From Schistocerca nitens (Eukaryota; Arthropoda; Insecta; Orthoptera; Acrididae): a stretch of DNA of 64,000 bases. The notes below the pieces were generated by a model. That model searched no databases and was not told where the DNA came from. It saw nothing but the letters and a program-made list of their open reading frames with translations. Position numbers and translations under genes: made by a program. Positions 1 through 10,075 of the stretch are shown here, piece after piece. Positions within the stretch are counted from its first letter, which is position 1. Each line of letters begins with the position of its first letter. The stretch is taken from assembly GCF_023898315.1 (NCBI RefSeq), contig NC_064616.1, positions 647,896,974-647,960,973 of the forward strand, given 5' to 3'.

Positions 1-1222
1 AAATACTAACATGAATTCTTTACAGACGAATGGAAAAACTAGTAGAAGCCGGCTTCGGGGAAGATCAGTTTGGATTCTGTAGAAATACTGGAACACGTGA
101 GGCAATACTGACCTTACGACTTATCTTAGAAGAAAGATTAAGGAAAGGCAAACCTACGTTTCTAGCATTTGTAGACTTAGAGAAAGCTTTTGACAATGTT
201 GACTGGAATACTCTCTTTCGAATTCTAAAGGTGGCAGGGGTAAAATACAGGGAGCGAAAGGCTATTTACAATTTGTACAGAAACCAGATGGCAGTTATAA
301 GAGTCGAGGGACATGAAAGGGAAGCAGTTGTTGGGAAGGGAGTAATCTGTATATTTAGCAAGCAGTAAAGGAAACAAAAGAAAAATTCGGAGTAGGTATT
401 AAAATCCATGGAGAAGAAATAAAAACTTTGAGGTTCGCCGATGACATTGTAATTCTGTCACAGACAGCAAAGGACTTGGAAGAGCAGTTGAATGGAATGG
501 ATAGCGTCTTGAAAGGAGGATATAAGATGAACATCAACAAAAGCAAAACGAGGATAATGGAATGTAGTCGAATTAAGTCAGGTGATGCTGAGGGAATTAG
601 ATTAGGAAATGAGACACTTAAAGTAGTAAAGGAGTTTTGCTATTTGGGGAGCAAAATAACTGATGATGGTCAAAGTAGAGAGGATATAAAATGTAGACTG
701 GCAATGGCAAGGAAAGCGTTTCTGAAGAAGAGAAATTTATTAACATCGAGTATAGATTTAAGTGTCAGGAAGTCATTTCTGAAAGTATTTGTATGGAGTG
801 TAGCCATGTATGGAAGTGAAACATGGACGATAAATAGTTTGGACAAGAAGAGAATAGAAGCTTTTGAAATGTGGTGCTACAGAAGAATGCTGAAGATTAG
901 ATGGGTAGATCACATAACTAATGAGGAAGTATTGAATAGGATTGGGGAGAAGAGAGGTTTGTGGCACAACTTGACCAGAAGAAGGGATCGGTTGTTAGGA
1001 CATGTTCTGAGGCATCAAGGGATCACCAATCTAGTATTGGAGGGCAGCGTGGAGGGTAAAAATCATAGAGGGAGACCAAGAGATGAATACACTAAGCAGA
1101 TTCAGAAGGATGTAGGTTGCAGTAGGTACTGGGAGATGAAGAAGCTTGCACAGGGAAGAGTAGCATGGAGAGCTGCATCAAACCAGTCTCAGGGCTGAAG
1201 ACCACAACAACAACAACATCAC
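1..1222 (+). mobile_element. RTE-like LINE, 3' half (cut by window start)
   Basis: The 3' part of a non-LTR retrotransposon enters from the left edge and ends with the reverse transcriptase C-terminus (stop at 1196-1198) followed closely by a short CAA-repeat tail at about 1201-1218. Short microsatellite tails instead of poly(A) are typical of RTE-type LINEs. The coding part has an early in-frame stop (TGA at 12-14), a deletion near 345-360 and a frame change, so this copy is dead. Clade is judged from RT motif style and tail only; another LINE clade remains possible. Confidence 0.8.
15..1198 (+). pseudogene. LINE reverse transcriptase, broken
   Basis: The reading frame from about 15 to 350 carries the RT fingers and palm start, including QFGFCRNTGTREA and the catalytic-strand motif FVDLEKAFDNVDW. 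The second piece, about 360 to 1198 in another frame, carries the catalytic FADD box (codons 434-445) and the C-terminal region with RRMLKIRWVDHITNEEVL. Between them the RQG-type motif expected after GKGV is missing, consistent with a deletion of roughly 45 bases that also shifts the frame and brings in a stop at 366-368. In an intact LINE this enzyme copies the element RNA at a nicked target. No endonuclease domain is visible because the window begins downstream of it. Confidence 0.85.
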
Positions 1223-2477
1223 ACAGTGAAGGTATTGATTGTGGCTTGCTGCTGGCATACTTTACATAAAACCAAAATCTGTTTGCAGGTCATTGAGTTC
1301 CCAGTGCTGTAAAATATGAATGAAAATGTGTTTCACACTGGGAGCAAACAAATCTCTTGGAAGCTATTCTTGGACCAAATTCTGGAATATTTACTGCATC
1401 ATCTTGGGAGAAATAACTCCGTAGTTCCATAAGCATACATTCATGAAACCCAAAAACAAACCTTTATTATTTTCTTTTGTTTTGTGACTGGTATTTGTCT
1501 TATTGTGAGTTTCCCTGACTGTTTCATCATATTCATCATTTGCACATTGTCTGCCCCAAAACTTTGTGATTACTTTGATCTCTTAAGTAACTATGTCTCA
1601 TAACTATAAAGTATTAACAGTATGTTCACATTCATCTGTCACTTATCACTTCTTTTGAACTGTGCCAATGTTTGTTAATGTGAAAAATTTTGCAATTGTG
1701 GTTTAGAGTCCACAATAAACTGTAGGTCCCCCCATAACTGGCGAGGTAAGTCAGTATAAGGTCAGAGGTAGGCAAGAACATGCCATGTCCAATAGGATCA
1801 TGCCTAGTCAAGCAATGAGGTGCTTAAACCAAACTTTGTCTTGATAACAGTCTTACTTGCAATTACCACATTAGAAATTGTTCTTAGATACTATTACTTC
1901 CCAGAGTGTGTGCCACAGTGCCCCAGAGTGCTACAGCTACGATGTGAGGACATCACAAATATCTGTGGACTTATGTTTGCGGTCTGTAATAGTTGCATCC
2001 ATGAATTCCTAGTCAGCATAATATTGAATATGTGTGTACTGGAAACAATGGGCACATTCTGGTGTTGATCTTTGCCTGCACATTGGTTTGTTATCTTAAG
2101 GATGTGATGTTCAGAATGTAGGACATAATGTCAATAGTGATGTGGGCAGGTCCTCTGTGTCAGCATGAGGAGGCCATAATTATACTTATAAAAACAACTC
2201 TAGCACACTCTGCTGACAAAATTAAACTAAAATTGCGTGCAGCATACTCAATATGAAATTCTGAGACTAATTCCGTTTCTCCTCCAGCAAAATCATAATG
2301 GGTAAAATCTGTTTCCACTAAACATGAAGCTCTTGGCTCTGAGCACTATGGGACTCTACTGCTGTGGTCATAAGTCAAACATGAAGCAAAACAAGCTAAG
2401 GCCAAATGGAAAGAAACAAATATAAATCAGCAATCAAGATGATAATTTATGAATTTGGAGATACTGAATCTTCCCTT
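1223..2477. other. No gene seen; AT-rich spacer with one SINE scrap
   Basis: Only short ORFs without recognisable motifs occur here, including an 82-codon frame at 1820-2068 with no domain I know. A scrap near 2336-2372 matches the 3' end of the tRNA-derived SINE found intact elsewhere in the window. Otherwise I see nothing. Confidence 0.5.
2336..2372 (-). repeat. SINE 3'-end scrap
   Basis: The block containing GAGCACTATGGGACTC followed by a GTCATAAGTC-like stretch resembles the 3' end of the SINE at 22013-22213, read on the minus strand. The tRNA-like head is absent, so this is a truncated or decayed copy. Confidence 0.5.
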
Positions 2478-3143
2478 TGTGGCAGCCGCACCGTTCAAAG
2501 ACGCAAAGGGCTGAACTACAGCACAGCTGACACAAGTACGCGACGCCCAGCATTCACGAGTGCAGCGTTTCCGTTATGCTGAATTCTGGAAGTGGTGCAT
2601 TGTGCATCAGACTGCATGGGACAAAACAGACAGACAGTGCGAGCTGGTCAACGTTTCCAACTTCTCCCGCTGCGGACAACGTGCGTCGAGTTAATGCGAA
2701 TCCACCACAAACGCGTACGCGCAGTCCTAAACGGAGTCACCTATTTTGTAGTGTCCACACTTCCATTGGCAGTGCCTTTTGCTCCTTCGCGGACATCACA
2801 ACGCCTCTGGTTGCACCAGGAGTGGAACGTTCGGTGACACGGCTTTTGTCTCGGTCAGTCCACGCGGTCGTGCCACAGCTCATAACTGGAGTGTACACCC
2901 TCCTGGATCAGTGATTAAGCCATACCGCTAGCGCAATGCACCTGCACGGACAAACATTAATGATGAATGGTATTTGTTACTTATTGTAAAACTAGTGAAG
3001 AATAAATGTGTCATGACCAAAAACTGCCCTAGTCATTTCTTTCACCAAGCCTCTCCCTTGAACACAGTGTGTAGGCATTGCAATGAAGCTGGTTCATTGC
3101 ACACCATGACTCTAAAGTGATGATACCACATGTCCTCACTTCA
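2478..3143 (+). repeat. Gypsy-1 5' LTR
   Basis: This begins with TGTGGCAGCC, ends with CACTTCA and aligns along its length with 8653-9308. It has the TG...CA ends typical of LTRs and an AATAAA signal in AGAATAAATGTGTC near 3000. The LTR should hold the promoter and the polyadenylation signal; I could not place the promoter with confidence. Confidence 0.88.
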
Positions 3144-3144
3144 C

Positions 3145-3162
3145 TGGTGACCCCGACGTGAT
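3145..3162 (+). other. Primer-binding site of Gypsy-1
   Basis: TGGTGACCCCGACGTGAT begins one base after the 5' LTR end. TGG complements the CCA end of a tRNA and the position is right for minus-strand priming. I could not assign the tRNA species. Confidence 0.7.
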
Positions 3163-4104
3163 TCAAGGCTAAAAACACATGGTGACGAATTTTCGTTGGT
3201 ATGAGTGATGTGGAACCGCAAGTAGGCTGGCGCGTACATGCCTGCATCTGAACAGTGCTCCTTAGTAATACACTTTTTTTGTGTACAAACTCATTTTTGT
3301 ATTGTTTTTGTGCGTGTATGTTTCGTTTGTGAGCTGTCTAGTGTTATTCTTTTTTGTGTGTTTTCCTTTGTCATGTTATTTTGTGAGCTTTCCTATTGTG
3401 CCAGGATTCGACTCTGAGCTAAGATGGCGACATTAGAAGAGTTGTGAAAGACCATTAAGGACCTGCTCGCATACAACAAGGGGCTGGAGAGTGAGCTACA
3501 AGCACGGACTACATGGGCGGACGCTGCGCAGCCGCAGACAGCCCAGGACAATGTCGGCGTGCAAATCTCCACCACACCGACGCCTCCTGCGATTGTCAGC
3601 GCACTGACATGCACTGGACGGGTGTTGATCAGGCTGCCCCCCATTTGGCCATGCGATCCTGTAATGTGGTTCAGCGAAGTGGAGTTGGTCATTATGAGCA
3701 ATAACATAACCTGTGACCTGGCAAAACGTAGTGAGCCAGCTCGACCAGAATTACGAGGCCGAAGTGCATGATATAATCACTGCCCCACCAATGCAGTCAT
3801 CCTATAGACGGGGCAAGGAAGAGCTGATCCGGCGGATCTCGTCGTCCGAAGAACGAGTGCACCAACTGCTGCGGCAAGAGGAATGTGGCGACCGGAGGCC
3901 ATCACAGTTCTTGCGTCACTTACGGAGCCTCGCGTAGTCTGACACGGTGCCAGATTCACTGGGTGTGCAACTTCCCAGCTCAGGTGCAGTCAGTGACAGC
4001 AGCACAGACGGAGATGCAGCTGGTGGATGCTATCACTAACATGGCCGACCGGGTTCATGATGCGCTGATAGCGGCCCCTAACACCGTGGCCACAGCAGCT
4101 TACA

Positions 4105-4144
4105 TCACCCCCCCCCCCCCCCCACACACACACACACACACACC
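4105..4144 (+). repeat. C-run and CA microsatellite inside gag
   Basis: A run of about 16 C residues passes directly into about nine CA units. It lies in the gag pseudogene and probably added to its frame damage. Confidence 0.85.
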
Positions 4145-4360
4145 TCAGTGGCGGCACATGCCTCCCGCACCCGCATCAGATGCCGACCTGCACCAGCTAG
4201 TGCAAAACTTGGCCGCACAGGTGGCAGCTCTCTATACGCAAGTCGACCAGTTGGCACACTCACGGCAAGAGGGCAGTATGCATCGCAGCAGCAGCAGACC
4301 AGGCTACAAGCGGCGCGGCTCGCGCAGCAGGCAACGCATCAACAGCCGCTCCAACGGTAG

Positions 4361-4517
4361 GCGTCCGGCCACCCTGATTTAGGTTTTCCGTGATTTCCCT
4401 AAATCGCTCCAGGCAAATGCCGGGATGGTTCCTTTGAAAGGGCACGGCCGACTTCCTTCCCTAATCCGATGAGACCGATGACCTCGCTGTCTGGTCTCCT
4501 TCCCCAAAACCAACCAA
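4361..4517 (+). mobile_element. Short SINE-like insertion in gag
   Basis: The 157 bp segment is flanked by an exact 11 bp duplication, TCCAACGGTAG, at 4350-4360 and 4518-4528. Removing one duplication and the insert restores the gag frame across the junction (reading through SNGSPQT). The right end is CAAAACCAACCAA, a short tandem tail as in SINEs and LINEs. I recall its core (GCAAATGCCGGGATGG) as a very common insect repeat, but no tRNA head is visible, so it may be a 5'-truncated SINE. Confidence 0.85.
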
Positions 4518-4671
4518 TCCAACGGTAGCCCGCAGACGTCAGAGCATGCACAAAGCAGCTACTGTTGGTACCACGCTCGTTTCGGCAACGAAGCAACCAG
4601 GTACCGGGCTCCTTGCTCGCATCCAAATGCCAGCTGTGACCGGACCTAGGTGCACCCGACTGCAGTATGAT

Positions 4672-4810
4672 ATCGAAGCGTCTGTTTGTCGCGGAATGGG
4701 GTGCGGGCATGAGGTACCTTATCAACACCGGTTTAGACCTTTCGATATTCCCCCGTTCTATGTTACGAGACCGCAGGTGGATCAAGGCACTCTCCCTCAC
4801 AACGACGAAC
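4672..4810 (+). pseudogene. Gypsy-1 aspartic protease, active site lost
   Basis: The frame reads RLFVAEWGAGMRYLINTGLD then LSIFP. Retroelement proteases have D-T/S-G here; this copy has N-T-G (AAC ACC GGT, 4724-4732), so the catalytic aspartate is lost. The surrounding residues still fit the family. The protease would have cut the Gag-Pol polyprotein. Confidence 0.75.
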
Positions 4811-5093
4811 AATTCAGCAATTAAAACACAATTCAGCAATTAAAACTTACGGCACACACAGCCGCAATTTAGGTCTAGGTATACGCCGCACATTCTCGTG
4901 GACTTTTACTGTGGCCGATGCTAGCCAATATTGAAAACGGCCAGCTCATCGAGCCGACAACAAATTTAAAGATAGCGGGACAGCGCCGTCAGACCGCATT
5001 CTACAGTGCGCCGGAACTTACGCTGACATCCTCGAAACATTCCCCGACCTCACCCGCCCAGCCGGCGCACGGAGAGACATTAAACATTCGACG

Positions 5094-5878
5094 GTGCACA
5101 ACATAATAACCACCCCCGGATCACCCACATCGTGCTGCCCACGTCGACTTGCGCCTGATAGACTAGCAGCAGCAAAGGCAGAGTTCGAGGCCACGCTGCG
5201 GCAAGGCACCGTTCGACCATCGAGCAGCCCACAGTCGTCGGTGTTACATTCGGTACCCAAAAGAGACAATTTGTGGCGCCCTTGTAGGGACTACCGCGCC
5301 CTTAATTTGTGAACGGTGCTGGACCGATACCCAGTCCCACACCTATAAGACTTCAGTTACGCTTTGGCGGGCTGCGCAGTGTTCAGCAAGATAGATTGCA
5401 CAAAGGCATACACCCAAATTCCGGTGGCACCCGAAGACATAAAAAAAAAAAAACAGCTATCGTAACGCCCTTCAGGCTTTTCAAAAGCCTGTTTATGACT
5501 TTCGGTCTTCGGAATGCTGCCCAGACTTGGCAGCAGTTCCTGGATGGCGTCTCGCAAGGCTTGCCATTTTGTTTCACGTACCTCGACGATGTCCTGGTGT
5601 ATTCCAAGTTGACCGAGCTCCACCGCCGCCACCTAGCGTCCATCTTTATTAATGACGACATCGTTATTAACGCAGCGAAATGCGAATTCGGTGTGACGGA
5701 AATCGAGTTCCTAGGCCATTTAATTACCCCCACCGGATCGATGCCACCACCGGAGAAAGTGCAAGCGATACTGAACGTGCCGCGATTGCAGACACACAAA
5801 GAACTACGCCGTTACCTCGGCGTGCTGAACTTTTATCGCCACTCCTGCCCAACGCTGCCGCCGTGCAAGAGCCGTTGA
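5094..5878 (+). pseudogene. Gypsy-1 reverse transcriptase, broken
   Basis: The frames together show the RT domain: an N-terminal stretch ending [11 protein letters not shown] followed by a stop, then the first catalytic strand FSKIDCTKAYTQI in another frame, FGLRNAAQTWQQFLDG, and the catalytic box FTYLDDVLVYS with Y-L-D-D codons at 5579-5590. EFLGHLITPTGSMPPPEKV and the connection motif RRYLGVLNFYR follow. A run of about 14 A residues near 5442-5455 adds lysines and probably marks slippage. The enzyme would copy genomic RNA into DNA inside the particle. Confidence 0.9.
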
Positions 5879-5933
5879 CGAAGGCGTTACACGGTCCTAC
5901 TTCACGGACTCAAAATGGAATCTCGCAGAAGCG

Positions 5934-6330
5934 ATGCTACTCGCGCACCCGGTACGCGTCGCGGGCTTAGCTGTAGTCGTGGACGCCAGCCAGGCCACCA
6001 TCGGTGCGGCGTTAGAGCAGCGCGTCGGCGGGAGGTGGCAGCCTCTCGGTGTTTTCTCTACGGAGCTATCCGAATCGCAATGTGCTTGGAGCGCTTACGA
6101 CCGAGAGTTGCTTGCTGTATATGCAGCGGTGAAATACTTCCGACCGTCCGTAGAAGCCCGACAATTCGTCATTTTCACCGACCACAAACCTATTATGCAC
6201 GCGTTCCACAACAACTACACCAAGTGTTCACCACGCCAACTCCAGCAATTAGAGTTCGTGTCGCAATTTACAACAGACATCCGACACATTTCGGGGATAG
6301 ACAATACTGTCGCCGATTGTTTGTCTCGAG
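5934..6330 (+). pseudogene. Gypsy-1 RNase H domain
   Basis: One open stretch reads VVVDASQATIGAALEQR, then FSTELSESQCAWSAYDRELL, then FTDHKPIMHAF and ISGIDNTVADCLSRV. The acidic residues in VVDAS, YDREL and FTDHK match the RNase H metal-binding set, so this domain itself looks undamaged. It would remove RNA from the RNA-DNA hybrid during reverse transcription. The stretch between the RT thumb and here appears shortened. Confidence 0.88.
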
Positions 6331-6399
6331 TGTGTGCCATTATCTCACCCCCTGTGAACTTTGAGGACGTCGCCCAAGTACAGGAGAGTGACAAAGAAC

Positions 6400-7500
6400 T
6401 GCACCGCTTCTGTCATGACACTTCCAGCAGCCTGCAACTGGAGCTGTTGCCTGGCCCCGGCTCCGCACGGAAGATTTGGTGTGACATCTCAACCGGCATG
6501 CACCGACCGTTTCTTCCAGAGAAATTCCGGCGCAGTGCCTTCGACCGTGCCGACGGACTTTCACACCCCAGCACCGACACCACTGCGACGGTCGTGGTGG
6601 TGCGTTTCGTTTGGCCCAGGCTTTGGAAGGACTGCCGCGAATGGGCCCGCACTCGCACAGCATGTCAGCGCGCCAAAGTCGGGAGTCACACCCACGCACC
6701 CGTGGGCACCTTCCCTGACGCGACCGCCAATTTGCACAAGCTCACGTGGACCTCGTCGCCCCGCTTGCTGTCTCTCAAAGCAAGCAGTATCTCTTAACCG
6801 TGGTGGACCACTTCACTCGCTGGCCGGAAACAACGCCCATCGTGGACATCACCGCCGAGACCGTCACCACCGCATTTGTCGACACCTGGGTGGCACGCTT
6901 CGGATGTCCCAGTCACGTGACAACTGACCGTGGCTGCCAGTTTGACTGCGCGTTGCTCACACACGTCGCCAGACTGTGTGGCATCCGGCTACACAGGACA
7001 ACAAGCTACTATCCGGCGACGAATGGTATGGTCGAACAGTTCAACAGGACTCTAAAAGCTGCCCTAACTTGCCACGACACCTCATGGCCAGAGGCACCCC
7101 CACTGATGCTACTCGGCCTGTGAGTAAAAGCCGAAGGAGGAGATAAGCGCGTCACCTGCCAACCTCGTTTATCGTCAACCTCTCATGATCCTGGGCGATT
7201 TCGTCGAAGAAGTACCACTCTCACACGACGCCGTGGCCCCCACTCTGGAAGAACGTCTGCGCACTCACATGGCCAGCCTTCGAGCGCACACACCGATGCG
7301 GCACGGCATCGGGAAGGTATTCTTGCACACCGACCTGCAGTGCTGCACGCATGTCATGTTGCGTACTGATGCAGTACAGCCACCTCTCCGGCTGCCCTAC
7401 TGTCGACCGCACTGAGTGATCGCCCGAGGTGACAAAACGCTTGTCATCGAGTGCAACGGGAAGCCGTCTTCAGTGTCAATCGACCACATCAAGGCAGTCT
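6400..7500 (+). pseudogene. Gypsy-1 integrase, frameshifted
   Basis: Pieces in different frames give the integrase: a Cys-containing zinc-binding remnant (WARTRTACQRAKVG), the core with DLVAP and FTRWPETTPIV, TTDRGCQFD, and NGMVEQFNRTLKAA. The D, D and E of the catalytic triad are therefore all present. A frame change at about 6740 separates the N-terminal and core parts. After the core, AVYILPTP near 7495 fits the C-terminal end of these polyproteins. Integrase would insert the linear DNA copy into a chromosome. Confidence 0.85.
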
Positions 7501-8652
7501 ACATCTTGCCCACTCCAGCAGCTGCGAATTTCTTCGACCCGGCAGAACACCTGATTACAGATGACACTGCCTCTGCCAGCGGCCAGACGGAGCTTGCACC
7601 CGTAGCTGCCGGTGACACAGCTGCAACTTGCCGTCATCGCGCCGCCACGTGTGCCTCCCACCATCCCGCCCAGGCGGCCTGCATGGCTGCCCGGACCACA
7701 CCCGCCACAGGCGCACCGGTCGCCCCACCACAGCTGCCAGCAGACTACGTCACGATCGCCAGCCGCCATGTCCAATTCAAACGGCCGTGCTGCGTCACCA
7801 ATGCGCCATGCCACCCAAAACAGAAAACATGCGCCCGTTCCGCCAAACACCGTCAGAGTCCGGCGTCCACGAGCCGCCGTCCACTGTAGAGACCCGGTCT
7901 CCAGCTTCCCGTGCCTTCGTCCGGTAACCCCAGTCGAGCCCTGGACAACGCCTACTGCGTCTGTCGCAGCTCCTGGACCCATGTTCGCGTCCCTGTGCCT
8001 CTGCTGTGTCGGGTGTTGAGGCCAGATCGTCATCCGCACCAGTTTACCAATTCGCGTCACCATCGAGCTCCAGACATCGCTCTCCACACCGCCCGGTTTG
8101 TCCGTAGCAGCTCCCGGACCTGTGTGGGTGTCCCGACGGTACCGTACTCGCGCATATTCTCCGGACCTCGAACATCGAGTTCAGTTCGAGTGCTCCACTG
8201 TGTTTCCACAACTGAGCCACTCGGCGAACTTGTGGAACGGTGCAATGTGTGAACACTTGAACTTGTCACTCTTAACACCACTCTGAGCAGTGTAAATAGC
8301 GAATTTTTTCTGTAGCTCTTGTGAATACCCGGCGTTGTTATAAGAAGTCAGTGCCCTCGAGACGTCACACCAAATTACCTGCAGCGTGTGCCTTCGCCAC
8401 ACATTGCTACGGACAGTTATAGCCAGTGCCCTGCCATTGCTGTCACTAGCCGACCGCGTGACGACACGCCCACCGCACGCTCGCCAGTCCGGCCCGCCGA
8501 CATCACGGGGCACCGCCCTTCCAACGCTGACCGAACCCTGCCAATGCTACCGCACTGACATCACACGGTGCGCAAACTTTAAACACACGTGTGCCACAGA
8601 ACGATAGCCGTGTTTTCGCAGCTATGGAGCTCGGCTCTCCTAGGGGTATCTG
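7501..8652 (+). other. Gypsy-1 region after pol
   Basis: This GC-rich stretch between integrase and the 3' LTR has several overlapping ORFs rich in Pro, Ala and Arg but no env-like signal peptide, transmembrane segment or known motif. It is probably the eroded polyprotein tail plus untranslated leader to the LTR. No clear polypurine tract stands out; the bases just before 8653 contain AGGGG. Confidence 0.55.
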
Positions 8653-9308
8653 TGTGGTGGTCGCACCGTTCAAACGCGTGAAGGGCTGAACTATGGCACA
8701 GCCGACACAAGTAAGCGACGCCCGGCATTCACGAGTGCAGCTATACCGTTATGTCGAATTTTGGCAATGAACCAGACCGCATGGGGCAAAGCAGACTGAC
8801 AGGGCGAACTGGTCAACGCGACGCGACACACGTCTCCGACTTCTCCTGCTGCGGACCACGTGCGTCGAGTTAACGTGCCTCCACTTCAAACGCGTATGCA
8901 CGGTCCTAAACGCAGTCGCCCATTCGTGGTGTACACAGTGCCTTTCTCTCCTTCACGGACATCACGGCGCCTCTGGTAGCGCCAGGAGCTGAACGTTCGG
9001 CGACGCGGCTTTTGTCTCGGTCAGTCCACGCGGTCGCGCCACAGCTCATCACCGGAGTGTACACCCTCATGGATTGGTGATCGAGCCATACTGCTAGCGC
9101 AACGCACCTGCACGGACAGACATTAATGATGAATGGTATTTGTTACTTATTGTAAAACTAGTGAAGAATAAATGTGTCACGACCAAAAACTGCCCTAATC
9201 GTTTCCGTCACCAAGCCTCTCCCTTGAACACAGTGTGTGGGCACGGCAATAAAGCCGGTTCACTGCAAGTCATGACTGTAAGCAGTGATACCACACGTCC
9301 CCGCTTCA
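8653..9308 (+). repeat. Gypsy-1 3' LTR
   Basis: This is a direct repeat of 2478-3143, beginning TGTGGTGGTC and ending CGCTTCA, with the same AATAAA context near 9170. Length is 656 versus 666 bases. Differences are mostly C/T and G/A, as expected for decay of methylated CpG. Confidence 0.88.
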
Positions 9309-9790
9309 TCTTCTACTGAGACAAGTTGGCCCAAAACTGTTGTTACTGGTCTCTGATATCCTTGACTCTGGCACTGAGACAAAACTGACACAAAATCTAG
9401 TCCCACATAAGTTCTATTGGGGATGATCTGGGGATCTTGCTCTCTACGGGAGTACCCCATCATCATGCAGACAGTTCGTAGAGACACTGCTGTGTGTGGA
9501 CAAGCATTGTCCTGTTGAAAAATGGTACAATATACTGAGTGGTTGTATATGATTGCTAAAAATGGAGTTATTTGATAACACTGAAAGGAATCTAGTTGGT
9601 GTACAATATGAACCGAAAGACTGAGAGGTAACACATGAGGATGCACAATTTTGGTGACTTACACTCAGTCATACAGAGGACCACTGACAAAATCTAGATC
9701 CAGGATGTTGTAATTGCCTCCAGTGAGATCTTCTGAGACAGAGGGTCACCGTTTCTCCAGGAGAGGGTCAGTGCCACAGTAGTAAATCAC
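9309..9790 (-). pseudogene. Tc1-like transposase scrap
   Basis: On the minus strand a frame contains IFQQDNACPHTA, matching the second catalytic aspartate motif of Tc1-like transposases (QQDNARPH). A neighbouring frame reads SPIELMWD, matching the catalytic glutamate motif. A frameshift lies between. No terminal repeats were found, and the fragment abuts the Gypsy-1 3' LTR, so the LTR element probably inserted into or beside it. Confidence 0.6.
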
Positions 9791-9811
9791 CTGCACATCA
9801 CGCAGCTATTA

Positions 9812-10075
9812 GTGTTTTCCAGAGACTTCGGTCAGGATGACACAACCCAGCAGTGGTTCGAGAACAGTGAAAAGAAGTTCAGTAGCTGCGACAAATTCCA
9901 GGCCAAACTGAAAAAACCGTTTCGCATAGCTGACTCCTGTTGTTTAGTGGTTTCGCCGCGAGAAGTCAGTTGCTCTGCTTGTGACCCATGGATGTACGTG
10001 TTACTACCGCAAAAACAGCTCACGAACTCATCCATTCTTGAAATTTATGGCACTGATCGGATTGAGCCTCTGTGA
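9812..10075 (+). pseudogene. Retroelement gag-like fragment
   Basis: An 87-codon frame contains DTTQQWFENSEKKFSS and FQAKLKKPF, resembling the helical gag segment in which a Trp-Phe pair precedes an EF.AKF motif. The usual upstream residues are missing, so this would be an internal-deletion scrap. Assignment rests on this short resemblance only. About 250 bases after it show nothing recognisable. Confidence 0.4.

Larger units (their letters stand above)
3424..4657 (+). pseudogene. Gypsy-1 gag, broken
   Basis: The frame opens at 3424 (MATLEEL) but meets TGA at once. Later pieces show the Gypsy gag core: RLPPIWPCDPVMWFSEVE, then after a frame change VVSQLDQNYEAEVHDIITAP and RQEECGDRRPSQFLRHLRSL. 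Gag forms the virus-like particle and binds element RNA. Downstream, after a C-run and CA-repeat (about 4109-4143) and a SINE insertion, a CWYHARFG...CSHP stretch looks like the variant Cys/His knuckle of this gag group. At least one stop and one frameshift make it non-functional. Confidence 0.8.
2478..9308 (+). mobile_element. Gypsy-1, degraded Ty3/Gypsy LTR retrotransposon
   Basis: Two direct terminal repeats (2478-3143 and 8653-9308) flank an internal region in the order gag, protease, reverse transcriptase, RNase H, integrase, which is the Ty3/Gypsy order. A primer-binding-like site follows the 5' LTR. Every domain has lesions: stop in gag codon 8, frameshifts, an A-run in RT, lost protease aspartate. 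No env-like ORF is visible after integrase. By eye the last 200 bases of the two LTRs differ at about 20 positions, so it is an old insertion. Flanking bases (CCCTT left, TCTTC right) do not give a clean target duplication. Confidence 0.92.

Noticed and set aside
4399..4839. 146-codon minus-strand ORF across the gag SINE
   Set aside because: It spans the SINE and both duplications, so it cannot be an original gene.
7476..8087. 203-codon minus-strand ORF in Gypsy-1
   Set aside because: GC-rich shadow opposite the pol tail; composition biased, no motif.
7501..8652. An env gene in Gypsy-1
   Set aside because: No signal peptide, transmembrane segment or cleavage site visible in any frame.
2471..9315. 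A target site duplication for Gypsy-1
   Set aside because: CCCTT and TCTTC are similar but not the same; too weak to claim.
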